A DNA stretch of 64,000 nt from Deltaproteobacteria bacterium. Its GTDB lineage: Bacteria > JAGRBM01 > JAHCIT01. How positions within the stretch are numbered: the first letter of the stretch is position 1; each line of letters starts with the position of its first letter. Shown here one piece after another: positions 27,741 through 38,574 of the stretch. The stretch is taken from positions 1 to 64,000 of the forward strand of contig JAHCIT010000012.1 of the NCBI GenBank assembly GCA_026129095.1, given 5' to 3'. The notes beneath the pieces are model-generated. The model was not told where the DNA came from. It ran no database searches and saw nothing but the letters and a program-made list of their open reading frames with translations. Made by a program: the position numbers and the translations under genes.

Positions 27741-29369
27741 ATGCAGAAGAAAGATTACGATGTCATCATCATCGGCGGTGGTCATAACGGGCTGACGTGC
27801 GCCGCTTATCTGGCCCGGGCGGGTGTCGACACCCTCATACTCGAGGGACGTCACGAGTTCGGCGGCGCCGTCTACACCGATGAGCATACGGCGCCCGGCT
27901 TCTGTCACAACATCCATGCCAATTTCATGGAGTTCCTCCATATCATGCCGTTCTTCTCGGACTTCGACCTGCCGAGTCTGGGGGCGCGAACGATTTTCCC
28001 GGAGGCGCAGGCGGGAATCGCATTCAGCGACGGCCGCCCACCGGTGATCATTTACCGCAACGACATGATCGAGGAGACCTGCCGGAACTTCGCGGTCTAC
28101 TCGAAGCGCGATGCGGAAACCTGGCGGGCCCTCAAGACCAAGGCAAACATGTTCGAACCCCTCATGGCGATGGGGCTCTACACGCCGCCGGCGCCGGTGG
28201 ATCTCGCCAAGGGACTGCCCAGTGCCTATGCCGCATGGACGGTCCTGATGCGCTCCTTCGGCCTGGACGAGGAGATGGCATACAAGTCCATCCGCGACTG
28301 CATTGACGAGCTGTTTGAAAGCGACGAGATCCGGGCCCTTTTCTACCGGGTTGCGATCGAGTTCTGCGGGCCGCCGCTGGAATGGCCAGGGATGGGGGGG
28401 ATTTTCATATTCGCCTGCCTGTTCATGCCCGGCTGCTGGCGGATGATTGTTGGCGGAACGCACCGGCTCAACGGCGCAATGGTGACCGCATGCCTGAAGG
28501 AAGGCGCCACCATGCGGGAGTCGAGCCGGGTCAAGAAGGTCATCCTTGAGGACAAGCGTGCGGTCGGCGTGCAGCTTGTGGACGGCAAGGAGTTCCGAGC
28601 CAGGCATGCCGTTGTCAGCGCCATCGGGGTCAAGGACACGTTCCTGGACCTGATCGGCGAGGATCACCTGAGCGACTACTACAAGCGGCGGGTGAAGAAC
28701 TACAAGGACGGACCGGACCAGGTGCTCGGCAGTGTCGCCATGGCCCTGCATGAGCCGCCTGACTACAAGTCGGCGCGCAAGAACTCCGATATCAACCGGG
28801 CCTGGTACCAGGTGGTCGGATTCGACAGCGCCACGGAAGTCCTGGACTACTGCCGGGCGGGCCATATCGACCGGATACCCGACCTGCCGGGTGCGGGCGT
28901 CTGGATCAACTCGATCTGGGACCGGACTCAGGCGCCTCCGGGCAAGCACAACCTGACCGGGTGGTATTTCTTCCCCCGCGCCAGCGCACTCAGCGAGGGC
29001 GAATGGGAGGAGATACGCTCCACATACAACGGGAAGTTCCTGAAACTCTACGGCAAGTTCGCGCCGAACATGACCAGTGACAACGTAATCGCCGACTACC
29101 TGCACACGCCGCTCGACCAGGAGCGGGGGATGCGGATGCGCGAAGGCGACTTCGGGCACGGGGCGATGAGCATTGACCAGCTGAACCACATGCGGCCATT
29201 CGCCGGAGCCGGCCGGTACAAGACCGAAATTCCGGGGCTTTATCTGGCGGCGAGCTGCTGTCATCCCGGCGGCGGCGTGACGGCAGGGCCCGGATACAAC
29301 TGCTTCAAGATACTCTGCGAGGACCATGGGTACAAGGAAGTCTGGAGAAACCCGAAGCGAATGTACTGA
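27741..29369 (+). CDS. CrtI-like FAD-dependent oxidoreductase
   Basis: This 542-residue enzyme starts with IIIGGGHNGLTCAAYLARAG and GRHEFGGAVYTDE, followed near the C-terminus by IPGLYLAASCCHPGGGVTAG. It belongs to the phytoene-desaturase-like superfamily, subgroup of bacterial NAD(P)/FAD proteins with GHNGL motifs. It is followed by a close relative (29421) and lipid-binding-type genes, so it may act on a long hydrophobic substrate (inference). Carotenoid biosynthesis genes such as crtB are absent. A TATGA-type site lies 130 bases upstream. Confidence 0.85.
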   Translation: MQKKDYDVIIIGGGHNGLTCAAYLARAGVDTLILEGRHEFGGAVYTDEHTAPGFCHNIHANFMEFLHIMPFFSDFDLPSLGARTIFPEAQAGIAFSDGRPPVIIYRNDMIEETCRNFAVYSKRDAETWRALKTKANMFEPLMAMGLYTPPAPVDLAKGLPSAYAAWTVLMRSFGLDEEMAYKSIRDCIDELFESDEIRALFYRVAIEFCGPPLEWPGMGGIFIFACLFMPGCWRMIVGGTHRLNGAMVTACLKEGATMRESSRVKKVILEDKRAVGVQLVDGKEFRARHAVVSAIGVKDTFLDLIGEDHLSDYYKRRVKNYKDGPDQVLGSVAMALHEPPDYKSARKNSDINRAWYQVVGFDSATEVLDYCRAGHIDRIPDLPGAGVWINSIWDRTQAPPGKHNLTGWYFFPRASALSEGEWEEIRSTYNGKFLKLYGKFAPNMTSDNVIADYLHTPLDQERGMRMREGDFGHGAMSIDQLNHMRPFAGAGRYKTEIPGLYLAASCCHPGGGVTAGPGYNCFKILCEDHGYKEVWRNPKRMY

Positions 29370-29420
29370 TTGCGCCCCGGAATGGTGCGGACACTGAGGC
29401 AAAACCGCGAGGAGAGTCTG

Positions 29421-31022
29421 ATGGGAATGTTCGACAAGGGTTTCGATGCGATCGTAATCGGCGCCGGCCACAACGGGATGTCGCTGGCGGCCTATCTGGC
29501 GAAATCCGGGTGGTCCGTGGCCGTTCTGGAGCGGCGGTCGGAAGAAGGCGGGGGGCTCTGCACCGAGGAGGTCACCGAGCCCAACTTCCTGCACAACCTG
29601 CACTCGAACTACCACTCCCTGGTGGGCCTGTGCCCCGTCTACGACGACCTCGAGCTTCTCGATAACGGGGTGGAATACGTTCATCCCGACGTCCAGATGG
29701 GGAGCATCTTCTCGGACGACACGGCGATCACCATCCATACCGACCAGCACAAGACATGGAAGAGTTTTGCGCGGTTCTCCAAGAAGGACGCCGATACCTG
29801 GCTCCGGCTTTATGACGAGGTGCAGGGATATCTCGACCTGATGGTCCGTACCCTCATGTATGCGCCGCCGATCGAGCTGAACGACATCACGAAAGCGCTG
29901 GCGGCGTGGGGAGTGGAGGAAAAGTCGGAGTTCCTCACGGCAAAGCTGCGGACGATGTCTGTCGCCGATTTCCTGAACAAGCATTTCGAGAACGAGCGGA
30001 TAAAGGCGATGCTGGCCTTCCACGCCACGATCTGTGCCTACCAGCCGCATATCAAGGGGCTGGCGGTCACGTATCCGGTACTGCTGGGGAAGATCGCCAA
30101 CTGGCACGTCTGCAAGGGCGGGAGCCACCGGCTGGCGCATACCCTGATGCGGGTCATCGTCAAGGCGGGCGGGCGGGTTTTCCCCCAAGTCCCGGTTGAG
30201 GAGATCATCATCGAGGACGGCCGCGCCGTGGGGGTTCGCACTCCGGACGGGATCATCCGGGCACGAAAGCTGGTAGCCTCAAGCATCGACGTCAACCAGA
30301 CCTTCGAAAAACTCCTTCCACGCCAGTACGTTCCCAAGAAACTGGCCGAAGAGGTCCAGAAGGTGAAGTATCAGGATGCGACCCTGTTCAACGTGCATCT
30401 GGCAATGAACGGACTTCCCAGATACCGGGCGGCGGACTTCGATCCGGATATTGACCGGGCCTGGATCCTCAACATCGGCTACGAATCGCTCGCCGACTTT
30501 GATGAGGATTTCAGCCAGATCAGGCAGGGTATCGTGCCCGAAACACCCCGCCTCAACGTCGCTGTCAACTCGATCTACGACCCGACCGATGCGCCCGAAG
30601 GCAAGGCAACCGGGCTTATTCGTGTGTTCGTTCCCTATGAAATCGAAGGCTGGGGGTCGGGCGGCTGGGAGTCGAGAAAGCGGATCTATGGCCAGCACTG
30701 TATCGACCGGTGGCGCCGCGTCTGCAAGAACATGGATGAGGGCCTGATCCGGCGCTGGGTGACGGAAACCCCTCTCGACATCAGCCAGAAGATGGTCAAC
30801 TACCGGTTTGGGGACTGGATGGTCGGCCGGATTCACCCGGATAACCTTCTGGAACACCGGCCGTCCGACTCCCTATCCCATTACCGGACGCCTATCCAGG
30901 GTTTGTACATGTGCGGGGCTTCGCAGCATCCGCACGGCTACATCACTTTTGCCCCCGGATATAACTGCCTGGGGGTGATCGCCGAGGATTTCGGTCTTGA
31001 GAAATGGTGGGACCGGGTATGA
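29421..31022 (+). CDS. CrtI-like FAD-dependent oxidoreductase (paralog)
   Basis: This 533-residue enzyme has IGAGHNGMSLAAYLAKSG and EEGGGLCTEEVTEPNF at the N-terminus and QGLYMCGASQHPHGYITFAP near the end, the same design as the gene upstream. The pair may form a heterodimer (inference). I chose ATG at 29421 because GAGGAG precedes it; the frame is open back to 29370, directly after the neighbour's stop. The stop codon overlaps the next start by ATGA. Confidence 0.85.
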   Translation: MGMFDKGFDAIVIGAGHNGMSLAAYLAKSGWSVAVLERRSEEGGGLCTEEVTEPNFLHNLHSNYHSLVGLCPVYDDLELLDNGVEYVHPDVQMGSIFSDDTAITIHTDQHKTWKSFARFSKKDADTWLRLYDEVQGYLDLMVRTLMYAPPIELNDITKALAAWGVEEKSEFLTAKLRTMSVADFLNKHFENERIKAMLAFHATICAYQPHIKGLAVTYPVLLGKIANWHVCKGGSHRLAHTLMRVIVKAGGRVFPQVPVEEIIIEDGRAVGVRTPDGIIRARKLVASSIDVNQTFEKLLPRQYVPKKLAEEVQKVKYQDATLFNVHLAMNGLPRYRAADFDPDIDRAWILNIGYESLADFDEDFSQIRQGIVPETPRLNVAVNSIYDPTDAPEGKATGLIRVFVPYEIEGWGSGGWESRKRIYGQHCIDRWRRVCKNMDEGLIRRWVTETPLDISQKMVNYRFGDWMVGRIHPDNLLEHRPSDSLSHYRTPIQGLYMCGASQHPHGYITFAPGYNCLGVIAEDFGLEKWWDRV

Positions 31023-31546
31023 GTGCCACCGCTGCTGCTTCCGCTCCGCCTCCCGTCTACCTCGCGGGCGGGCAGGAGGCGAGCGGACTGGCGGACATGA
31101 TTCACCAGTACCTGAGCCAGAATGTCGCGGATTCCGAGCAGAAACGAGTGCAGGCAAAATCGCTTTCCGGCGAGGTCTACCTGGAGGCCGCCGAGGACGA
31201 CATCTGCGTCAAGATCCGCTTCCTTGGCGACCATATCGAGCTGTCTGATGTGACAGCCCCCGCCCCGGACGGCGCCTCCATCCGTGCCGATTTCATTTCC
31301 GTGGCGCACCTGACGACCGGAGAGCAGGGTCCGTTTGAACTGCTGGTGAGGCGCCGGATCCGGGCGCGGTTCAGGCCCGGGCAGATACCGTTTCTGGTCC
31401 GCGTGCTCCAGTTCATGCAGATCCCGCCGGAGCTGATGGCTCCGGAGATTCGTGAACGCACGTTCCGCCGGAAACAGAAAGTGGCACTGGCGGCTGCGGC
31501 GGCATCGGCTGCGGCGGCTGGCGGCCTCTACGCATGGCTGAACTGA
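31019..31546 (+). CDS. Small tail-anchored protein, possibly SCP2-like
   Basis: I do not recognise a named family for this 175-residue protein. It opens with a proline/alanine-rich stretch. The middle (IHQYLSQNVADSEQKR to LLVRRRIRARFRPGQIPF) has a mixed alpha/beta pattern similar to the SCP2 proteins beside it. The last 22 residues form a single alanine-rich membrane helix ending in GGLYAWLN, so it is probably tail-anchored. Its start overlaps the upstream FAD gene by ATGA, which suggests it partners those enzymes at the membrane. Confidence 0.72.
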   Translation: MSATAAASAPPPVYLAGGQEASGLADMIHQYLSQNVADSEQKRVQAKSLSGEVYLEAAEDDICVKIRFLGDHIELSDVTAPAPDGASIRADFISVAHLTTGEQGPFELLVRRRIRARFRPGQIPFLVRVLQFMQIPPELMAPEIRERTFRRKQKVALAAAAASAAAAGGLYAWLN

Positions 31547-31565
31547 CACCGGAAGGAGAACCCCG

Positions 31566-32030
31566 ATGAGCGTGATTTATACAGACCAGTGGTATGAAGA
31601 CATGAAGCAGCTCGTGAACAGCACACAGAAGTTCCGTGAGCTGGCTCCACGGGAGAAGATACTGGCGACGTTCGAGGTCATGGGCGACGAAAAATCGCCT
31701 TATGTGACTGCCGGAAACGCCCTGTACTATCTCATCCGTCTCGAAGGAGGGCAGGTGGCCGAGTACGGCCCGCTGCCGGGACGCCATGACGGCAAGGGAC
31801 TGAACTTCAGGTTCACCGCCCCGGCATCCCTGTGGGAGGAGATCGCCGCTGGTATTGCGGACCCGATCCAGCTCGGGCTGAGGGGAACCATCAAGGTTCG
31901 CGGTGACATGCGCTTCCTCATGCAGCACGCCGAGGCAGTCAAGATACTGGTTGATATGTACGGTCACCAGAACAACACTGAGTGGCCGAAGGGGCGTCCG
32001 CCCTACAGCCGGCAGGAATCGGTCGCATGA
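31566..32030 (+). CDS. SCP2 sterol-binding family protein
   Basis: This 154-residue protein resembles the SCP2 family: ALYYLIRLEGGQVAEYGPLP and LGLRGTIKVRGDMRFLMQHA, the latter being the usual core. Such proteins bind sterols, acyl-CoA or other lipids in a hydrophobic tunnel. ATG at 31566 follows AAGGAG. It lies in one operon with two CrtI-like enzymes and a methyltransferase, where it could carry the substrate. Confidence 0.82.
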   Translation: MSVIYTDQWYEDMKQLVNSTQKFRELAPREKILATFEVMGDEKSPYVTAGNALYYLIRLEGGQVAEYGPLPGRHDGKGLNFRFTAPASLWEEIAAGIADPIQLGLRGTIKVRGDMRFLMQHAEAVKILVDMYGHQNNTEWPKGRPPYSRQESVA

Positions 32031-32059
32031 CCCCCTGCCGATGAAATCCGGGAGGAGTA

Positions 32060-33040
32060 GTGGAGGTTCACCGTGAGCCGGACAGCCGGGCGAAGCTTCC
32101 ACCGATGTGGGATCCTCTCGCACGCGAGCGCCATCAGGCGGCTGGCGAAACGGCGGCGGCATTCCGGCCTGAAATAGGCGATCTGCACCGGACTCCCGGA
32201 ACCAGCCGGTCGGCGCATCTGGAACGGCTGGAGACGCTGACCGACCGCATCTGGAAAGACTACCAGGAAAGGTTCCTCCGGGTATGCGGCAGCCGGGCCG
32301 TGGCACGGTACCTCTGCCGGGGCGACATGGCCGTGCGGCAGGGGCCGCCGGAGTTCATGGACCGTCCCGGCTATCCTGAACTGCTCAGAAAAATCGAGAT
32401 ATTCCAGCTTCACCAGCTGAACCGGATGACCGGCGTCTACCGTGCAGCCAGCAGGGCTCTGGGGGAACTGCTGGAGCGGGTTCCAGACCGGTTCAGAAGC
32501 CGCGGGTTCCTGGATATAGCCAGCGGATTTGGCGGTTTTCCGGTCTTTCTTGCGGGAAAGTTTCCCGCAGTTCCAGTTACCGGTTCGGACATACAGCCAG
32601 CCTATGTCACTGCGGCCACCAGCCGCGCAGCGGGGCTCGGCAATGCCAGCTTCCGGGTGCTGAATGCGCTGAACATGGATGACTGTCCGGACAGCAGCTA
32701 CTGCGCGGCGAGTATCCTTCAGGCGGTGCACCATTTCCGGCCGGGGCAACTGGCACGGATCATTCACGAGGGGCTGAGAGTGTCCTGCAGCGGCATGGTG
32801 GTTGTGGATGCGGTGAGATCGCCAGTGCTCCCGGTTCTGCTCGCAACCGGGACAATTTTCGTTACCTGGAACCCGTTTTTCGCGGCCGATGCCACCTGGA
32901 GCGCGCTCCGCATGTATCACCTGGCAGAACTGGAACTCATCGCACGGGTGGCCGCACCGGAGGCCACCGTTGAGGCTGGCAGGGTGGAACCCGCCTTCAA
33001 TGTGGTCAGGGTTCTCCGCCCGCCGGTAGCTGCGGGGTAG
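32060..33040 (+). CDS. SAM-dependent methyltransferase
   Basis: This 326-residue class I methyltransferase has motif I FLDIASGFGGFPVFLAGKFP near residue 152, an acidic motif II (VTGSDIQPAYV), and AASILQAVHHFRPGQL as the motif IV region. The N-terminal 140 residues are helical, as in lipid- and quinone-modifying enzymes. The GTG start at 32060 follows GGAGGAG. It is the last gene of the FAD/SCP2 operon and converges on the small secreted protein. The substrate is unknown; a lipid is likely from context. Confidence 0.78.
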   Translation: MEVHREPDSRAKLPPMWDPLARERHQAAGETAAAFRPEIGDLHRTPGTSRSAHLERLETLTDRIWKDYQERFLRVCGSRAVARYLCRGDMAVRQGPPEFMDRPGYPELLRKIEIFQLHQLNRMTGVYRAASRALGELLERVPDRFRSRGFLDIASGFGGFPVFLAGKFPAVPVTGSDIQPAYVTAATSRAAGLGNASFRVLNALNMDDCPDSSYCAASILQAVHHFRPGQLARIIHEGLRVSCSGMVVVDAVRSPVLPVLLATGTIFVTWNPFFAADATWSALRMYHLAELELIARVAAPEATVEAGRVEPAFNVVRVLRPPVAAG

Positions 33041-33044
33041 GCGG

Positions 33045-33575
33045 TTATTGCCGGCGTGAGGCCGGGCATTCGCGCGAGACTTCCACCGAAGCCGTCCAGA
33101 ACCGGTTCAGTTCCTCTCCATGTTCTACCCAGTCGAGGGGGAGCCTTGCCTGATAGCCCGCAGGCAGAACCACTGCTGACATCGGCCTGCTGCAGGTTAC
33201 TTCGACCAGTTCGGGCCAGGGCCGCTGGCCCCTGAAGCTGGCCGTGCAGCGTGCGGCTGGCCAGTCGATGCGGTTGGGGCCATCCTGGAGCATTCCTTCC
33301 GGCGGTGATCCGCAGAAAGCCAGGGAAAGGACCGCACGGGCAAGTGCAAATTGTCCCGTCTCGTCGAGCGCGGCCTGCAGATCGCCCTTGAGATCGCCAG
33401 TACGGACAGTCTGCTCGAACTCAAGCGGAATCCGGCCCTGCAGACAGGTGCAGGGGTTCGAAGGCGCTGCGCCGGTTGTAGTGGCATAGAGAGCAAGTCC
33501 GGCCATCAGGGCCGCTGCTGCCAGGGAGGACCCTTCAGCCCGTGGAACCGGCCGGCGTTTCCAGGCTGATCGCAT
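33045..33575 (-). CDS. Hypothetical secreted protein
   Basis: This 176-residue protein has a basic N-terminus and a hydrophobic stretch (SLAAAALMAGLALYATTTGA), which looks like a signal peptide or anchor. The mature part contains five cysteines (NPCTCLQG, AFCGSPPEG, AARCTAS, VTCSRP) plus one near the end, perhaps as disulfides. I recognise no family. Its start overlaps the hemerythrin-like gene end by 41 bases, so the two are probably co-transcribed. Confidence 0.6.
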   Translation of the reverse strand: MRSAWKRRPVPRAEGSSLAAAALMAGLALYATTTGAAPSNPCTCLQGRIPLEFEQTVRTGDLKGDLQAALDETGQFALARAVLSLAFCGSPPEGMLQDGPNRIDWPAARCTASFRGQRPWPELVEVTCSRPMSAVVLPAGYQARLPLDWVEHGEELNRFWTASVEVSRECPASRRQ

Positions 33576-33969
33576 TCATGATCTCCCTTTCCGCCCGTTC
33601 ATGGTCGGCAAGTTTCCCGAGGAGTTCCCGCAGGGCCTGCCGTAGCTCGCTGGTGGACATCTGGGCCGACTGCTTTTTCAGCTTCAGCAGGGCATTCCGT
33701 ATCTCCGCGTGCTCATTCCGGAGGAATTCGGCCTGTACGGAAATGCTTGGCATCTTGTCCAAGGCCTCGGAAAGATATCCGTCCATCTCCTCGAAGAGGA
33801 AGTGCTCGGACAGGGTTTCGTACAGAAACCCGATTTCGTAGTCGATCAGTTTCCGCAAGCGGTCATCGCTCAGCCGGTCCGGCGGGGCATCGAGAATGAG
33901 GGACAGCCGGTCTGTAACCATCATCAGCTCGTCATGCTGAAGCGTGATTTCCTGAAAACGGTAGTTCAT
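33535..33969 (-). CDS. Hemerythrin-like protein
   Basis: This 144-residue all-helical protein has possible di-iron ligands in LQHDELMM, LSEHFLFEEMDGYL, RNEHAEIR and ADHERAER, the spacing of a hemerythrin-type bundle. It may bind O2 or NO, or hold iron for cluster repair. GGAGGCGC before ATG at 33969 is a fair ribosome site. It is a second hemerythrin-type gene, apart from the one at 25542, and it sits downstream of the porin gene behind a strong hairpin. Confidence 0.78.
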   Translation of the reverse strand: MNYRFQEITLQHDELMMVTDRLSLILDAPPDRLSDDRLRKLIDYEIGFLYETLSEHFLFEEMDGYLSEALDKMPSISVQAEFLRNEHAEIRNALLKLKKQSAQMSTSELRQALRELLGKLADHERAEREIMNAISLETPAGSTG

Positions 33970-34005
33970 GGAGCGCCTCCTTGCCGGACAGGTTCCTGAA
34001 AGACA

Positions 34006-34046
34006 GAACCGCCCGCCGGGTTTCTATTTCCATCGGCGGGCGGTTC
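34006..34046 (-). terminator. Probable Rho-independent terminator after the porin gene
   Basis: GAACCGCCCGCCG at 34006-34018 and its exact complement at 34034-34046 form a 13-bp GC-rich stem with a 15-base loop. Read on the - strand it is followed by TGTCTTTC. It would end the long minus-strand transcript after the porin and separate it from the hemerythrin-like gene. Confidence 0.7.
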
Positions 34047-34079
34047 CATTCGGCTGGCGATCCTTGCCACCCTGCAAAC

Positions 34080-35456
34080 CTACAGGGTCACGGTCGCCTG
34101 CAGGTAGAGGAAGTGAGCGCAATGGGTCTTGATGACCGGGAATGACTGCCGGAACATCTTGCCCGGGTTGAACATGGAGTATCCAACCAGCACACCGACC
34201 GGCTTGTATGGTTTGGCGGTTGCCGTCAGGTCCAGTTCACGGCCGAACTGCCGTGACGTCCGTCCGGCAAGCGGTGTGAGGGCGGCGGGGCCGACTCCGA
34301 TCGCGCCTTCTTCTTTCACGGCCAGGAACTCGTGGTAGGCGGCCGCCAGCGTCACCCCCGAGACTTTCACGGAGAGTTCCGGGTTCAGTTCGTGAAGGTT
34401 CGACCACTGCATGAAGTCAATCAGGCCGTATTTGTTGTGGTTGGTCGGGAAGAGATTGCGGAACGCCCGGCTCCGGTTGTCGGCCGCATTCTTGTCACCC
34501 GATGCGAAATTGTACTCGAACTCAAGTCGTGGTTCGATATCCGTGTCAGCCGTAAAACCGAAAGCCACATGGAAGGCCCCCGCACGGTGACGGAGATATC
34601 CGTCCTCGCCCCACTGGTAGGCCCCTTCAAGGCTCCAGTCCAGTTCGCCCCGCTTGGCCGCACGCAGCAGATGGGCGCCTATCGTGTGAAGTACCAGATC
34701 GTTGTCGCCTGGAAATGACGGCGGGGCGGCCCGCAATGCGCCGGCGTCGCGGTCGAGATAGTTCAGGTAGTAGGCTTCGGCGATGCCGAAGTTCTCGTCC
34801 TTGATCCTGCCGTTGATGCCGGTGAAATAGCCGTTTTCAGCGGCCGAGGCCGGGGTGATTAGGCCCGCCGGATCTCCCCTCGACACCAGAAAGCCGAAGG
34901 CATCAGCCCGGAACTTGTCTTTCTCGTAGGCAACAACGAAGCCGTCGAACGAGCGGGCACGGTTGGACCAGTCCAGTGTGCCGACCAGCCGGTGCTCTCC
35001 CAGGACGAACTCCTGGCGTCCAAACTGGACCGACAGCCCCTCCACGCCGGACACATCCAGCCGTGCCCAGGCCTGATGAAGGGTGGTGCCCTCATCGTCG
35101 GCTGATACCCCGCGTGGAACATTGCCCGGCCCGTAAGGTGATCCCGTCAGGAGGGACGAGCCGAACTCCCTGGAATCCTGGAACTGCAGGAACAGGGTCA
35201 CGCCGTCATCGGGTTTGGCGGTCAGGTGGAGCCGGGTCCGGAGCAGGGCGAAGTTGTCGTTGTCATCCTTGGGTGGTGAAAGCCGGTCGAAATCGTAGTT
35301 GCCGCGGAACTCATAGCGGGCCCGGATCTGGGCACCGGGTGTGATCTTGTCCCAGATGTCTCCACCTTCGCCGGGTGGGTCCGCTCTTACTGTTCCCGCT
35401 AGCGCCAAGACCGAGGCTGTTACCAGCCCAAACAGGACTTTTCGATGATTTTTCAT
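34080..35456 (-). CDS. Outer-membrane porin, alginate-export type
   Basis: This 458-residue precursor has a clear signal peptide (KVLFGLVTASVLALAGTVRA, cut before DPPGEG). The mature part is rich in alternating polar/hydrophobic strands: QIRARYEFRGNYDF, HLTAKPDDGVTLFLQF, and a C-terminal strand ending in LYLQATVTL as in beta-barrels. It belongs to the alginate_exp family, often found near respiratory genes where it may let small anions such as nitrite pass (inference). ATG at 35456 follows GGGAGGAGG. A half TATGA site (35526-35541, TATGA-CAGTTA-GCAGG) lies upstream. Confidence 0.85.
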   Translation of the reverse strand: MKNHRKVLFGLVTASVLALAGTVRADPPGEGGDIWDKITPGAQIRARYEFRGNYDFDRLSPPKDDNDNFALLRTRLHLTAKPDDGVTLFLQFQDSREFGSSLLTGSPYGPGNVPRGVSADDEGTTLHQAWARLDVSGVEGLSVQFGRQEFVLGEHRLVGTLDWSNRARSFDGFVVAYEKDKFRADAFGFLVSRGDPAGLITPASAAENGYFTGINGRIKDENFGIAEAYYLNYLDRDAGALRAAPPSFPGDNDLVLHTIGAHLLRAAKRGELDWSLEGAYQWGEDGYLRHRAGAFHVAFGFTADTDIEPRLEFEYNFASGDKNAADNRSRAFRNLFPTNHNKYGLIDFMQWSNLHELNPELSVKVSGVTLAAAYHEFLAVKEEGAIGVGPAALTPLAGRTSRQFGRELDLTATAKPYKPVGVLVGYSMFNPGKMFRQSFPVIKTHCAHFLYLQATVTL

Positions 35457-35556
35457 GTATGGCCTCCTCCCTGAGGCCGTTCTGGTTTCCCTGGCTACAG
35501 GGTGCCAAAACGGGAGGGGCAGCGATATGACAGTTAGCAGGTCGGATAAAATCTGC

Positions 35557-36963
35557 TTAGGGGCGTTTTTCAAGGACTTTCCGCTGCAGTTCGCGGACGT
35601 ATCCGACGACGTTGGCGATCTCCTCGTCGGTGAAATCGGCTTCTTCCCTGAATGAGTTCATGTTCGTTCCCGAGCGCCCGTCACGGATGGTGATGGCGAG
35701 GAACGAGTCGGGCATGTCGGCGAGCGCCCGGTGCGTCAGCCGGGTTCCCTTGGGCCCGCCTTCACCGTTGGCACCGTGGCACATCTTGCAGCTTTCGTTA
35801 TATAGCTCCTTGCCGGATTCCACATCGGCCTGGGCCTTGTAGGCCCAAGGCTCCGGATCCTCGCTGGCGGCGTTGGAGTAGATGTAGCTGACCAGCGCAT
35901 CGATCTCCTTGCGGCTGAGACCGCTCGATTCGGTGCTCCAGCTTTCCATCGGCGTTCCGGGCCGGCCTTCGATGATGGTCCGCCGGATGAATTCCGGGCC
36001 GGCGGCCTTGAGCATCTGCGGATGGCGTGCAGCCGGTATCATCCAGTCGAGGATCTCATCCTTGCGGCTCTTCAGGCCAGCATCGTGGCAGCCGGAACAG
36101 TTGCGCTTGTACAGCAGTTCGCCGTTCGGATTGTCCCTGTCCATGGAATCCCGGGAATGGACCAGTGCGCTCGGTATTCTCATATCCCGCAGCGACATGA
36201 TGTAGACCGACAGTTTCGTGGCGTCCTCGGGTGTCAGTGCATATTTCCGCATGGCTGAGCCGGGCACGACTTCCTGGGGATTCAGGAGGTGCTGCACGTG
36301 CCAGTTCTCGACGGTATGCGGGCCAGTAAGGTGTGCCATGGGAAAATGAGCGATGGGTTTTGAGCCGATGCCGTCCAGCACCGGCCCGCTGGATCCGCCC
36401 ACGCCGCCGGTCTTGTGGCAGGAGTTGCATCCCATCTTGATGAAAAGGTCGGCACCGCCCGAAAGCAGCGGAGCGCCGTTGGCTTCGAGCCACTCCGAGG
36501 CATGGCAGGTGCGGCAGGACGCCTGGATGAAATCCTTCGAGTAGATCGGTTCATCCCAGTAGACATGCAGGTGCGGATTGTTCGCGTGCGCCTCGGCCGA
36601 GTTTGTCGCCAGTCCCTGGCCGTGGTGACAAACGCTGCACCCGTAGGTCTGGGGCTGGTGAGAGGCGAGCAGGTTGCCGGGGTGTGCGGTGAATGGCTGG
36701 GGCGCGTTCACCATGTCGGTGTTCATCAGCCCCGTGTGGCAGGTGGAGCAGCGGTCGATCCGGCCCAGCTCGGTAAGAAAATGCTGCCTGAGGCCGGGCT
36801 CGAATGGCGTTTTACCGGCGGTCATCCGTGCATACTCGCGCTGGTGGCTCCGCCACTCCCGGAAATAGTTGTCCTCAAGGGCCGACATTCCGGCGAACAC
36901 CAGCGTGATCGCGGAAGCGACGAGAAGCACTGACGAGTACAGTTTTTTGTGCATGTTGGTCAT
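35557..36963 (-). CDS. Hexahaem cytochrome c
   Basis: This 468-residue protein has an N-terminal membrane anchor (residues 9-29) and six CxxCH haem sites beginning at residues 72, 109, 150, 179, 289 and 392: CSTCH, CSVCH, CRTCH, CNSCH, CSGCH, CKMCH. It is periplasmic and likely the electron outlet of the bc-type complex encoded directly upstream. It appears to stand in for cytochrome c1. ATG at 36963 follows GGAGGAT and lies nine bases after the cytochrome b stop codon. Confidence 0.9.
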   Translation of the reverse strand: MTNMHKKLYSSVLLVASAITLVFAGMSALEDNYFREWRSHQREYARMTAGKTPFEPGLRQHFLTELGRIDRCSTCHTGLMNTDMVNAPQPFTAHPGNLLASHQPQTYGCSVCHHGQGLATNSAEAHANNPHLHVYWDEPIYSKDFIQASCRTCHASEWLEANGAPLLSGGADLFIKMGCNSCHKTGGVGGSSGPVLDGIGSKPIAHFPMAHLTGPHTVENWHVQHLLNPQEVVPGSAMRKYALTPEDATKLSVYIMSLRDMRIPSALVHSRDSMDRDNPNGELLYKRNCSGCHDAGLKSRKDEILDWMIPAARHPQMLKAAGPEFIRRTIIEGRPGTPMESWSTESSGLSRKEIDALVSYIYSNAASEDPEPWAYKAQADVESGKELYNESCKMCHGANGEGGPKGTRLTHRALADMPDSFLAITIRDGRSGTNMNSFREEADFTDEEIANVVGYVRELQRKVLEKRP

Positions 36964-36972
36964 TATCCTCCG

Positions 36973-38566
<1,594 letters not shown>

Positions 38567-38574
<8 letters not shown>

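Noticed and set aside
27636-30188. An 850-codon open frame on the - strand
   Set aside because: It is antisense to two CrtI-like oxidoreductases with clear FAD motifs; its translation shows no domain pattern.
27741-31022. Carotenoid biosynthesis genes
   Set aside because: The FAD proteins are CrtI-like, but no phytoene synthase or other crt gene is nearby, so a pigment pathway is not supported.
35526-35541. TATGA-CAGTTA-GCAGG upstream of the porin as a full regulator site
   Set aside because: Only one half matches the palindrome and no fitting -10 lies at the expected distance; kept only as a half-site note.
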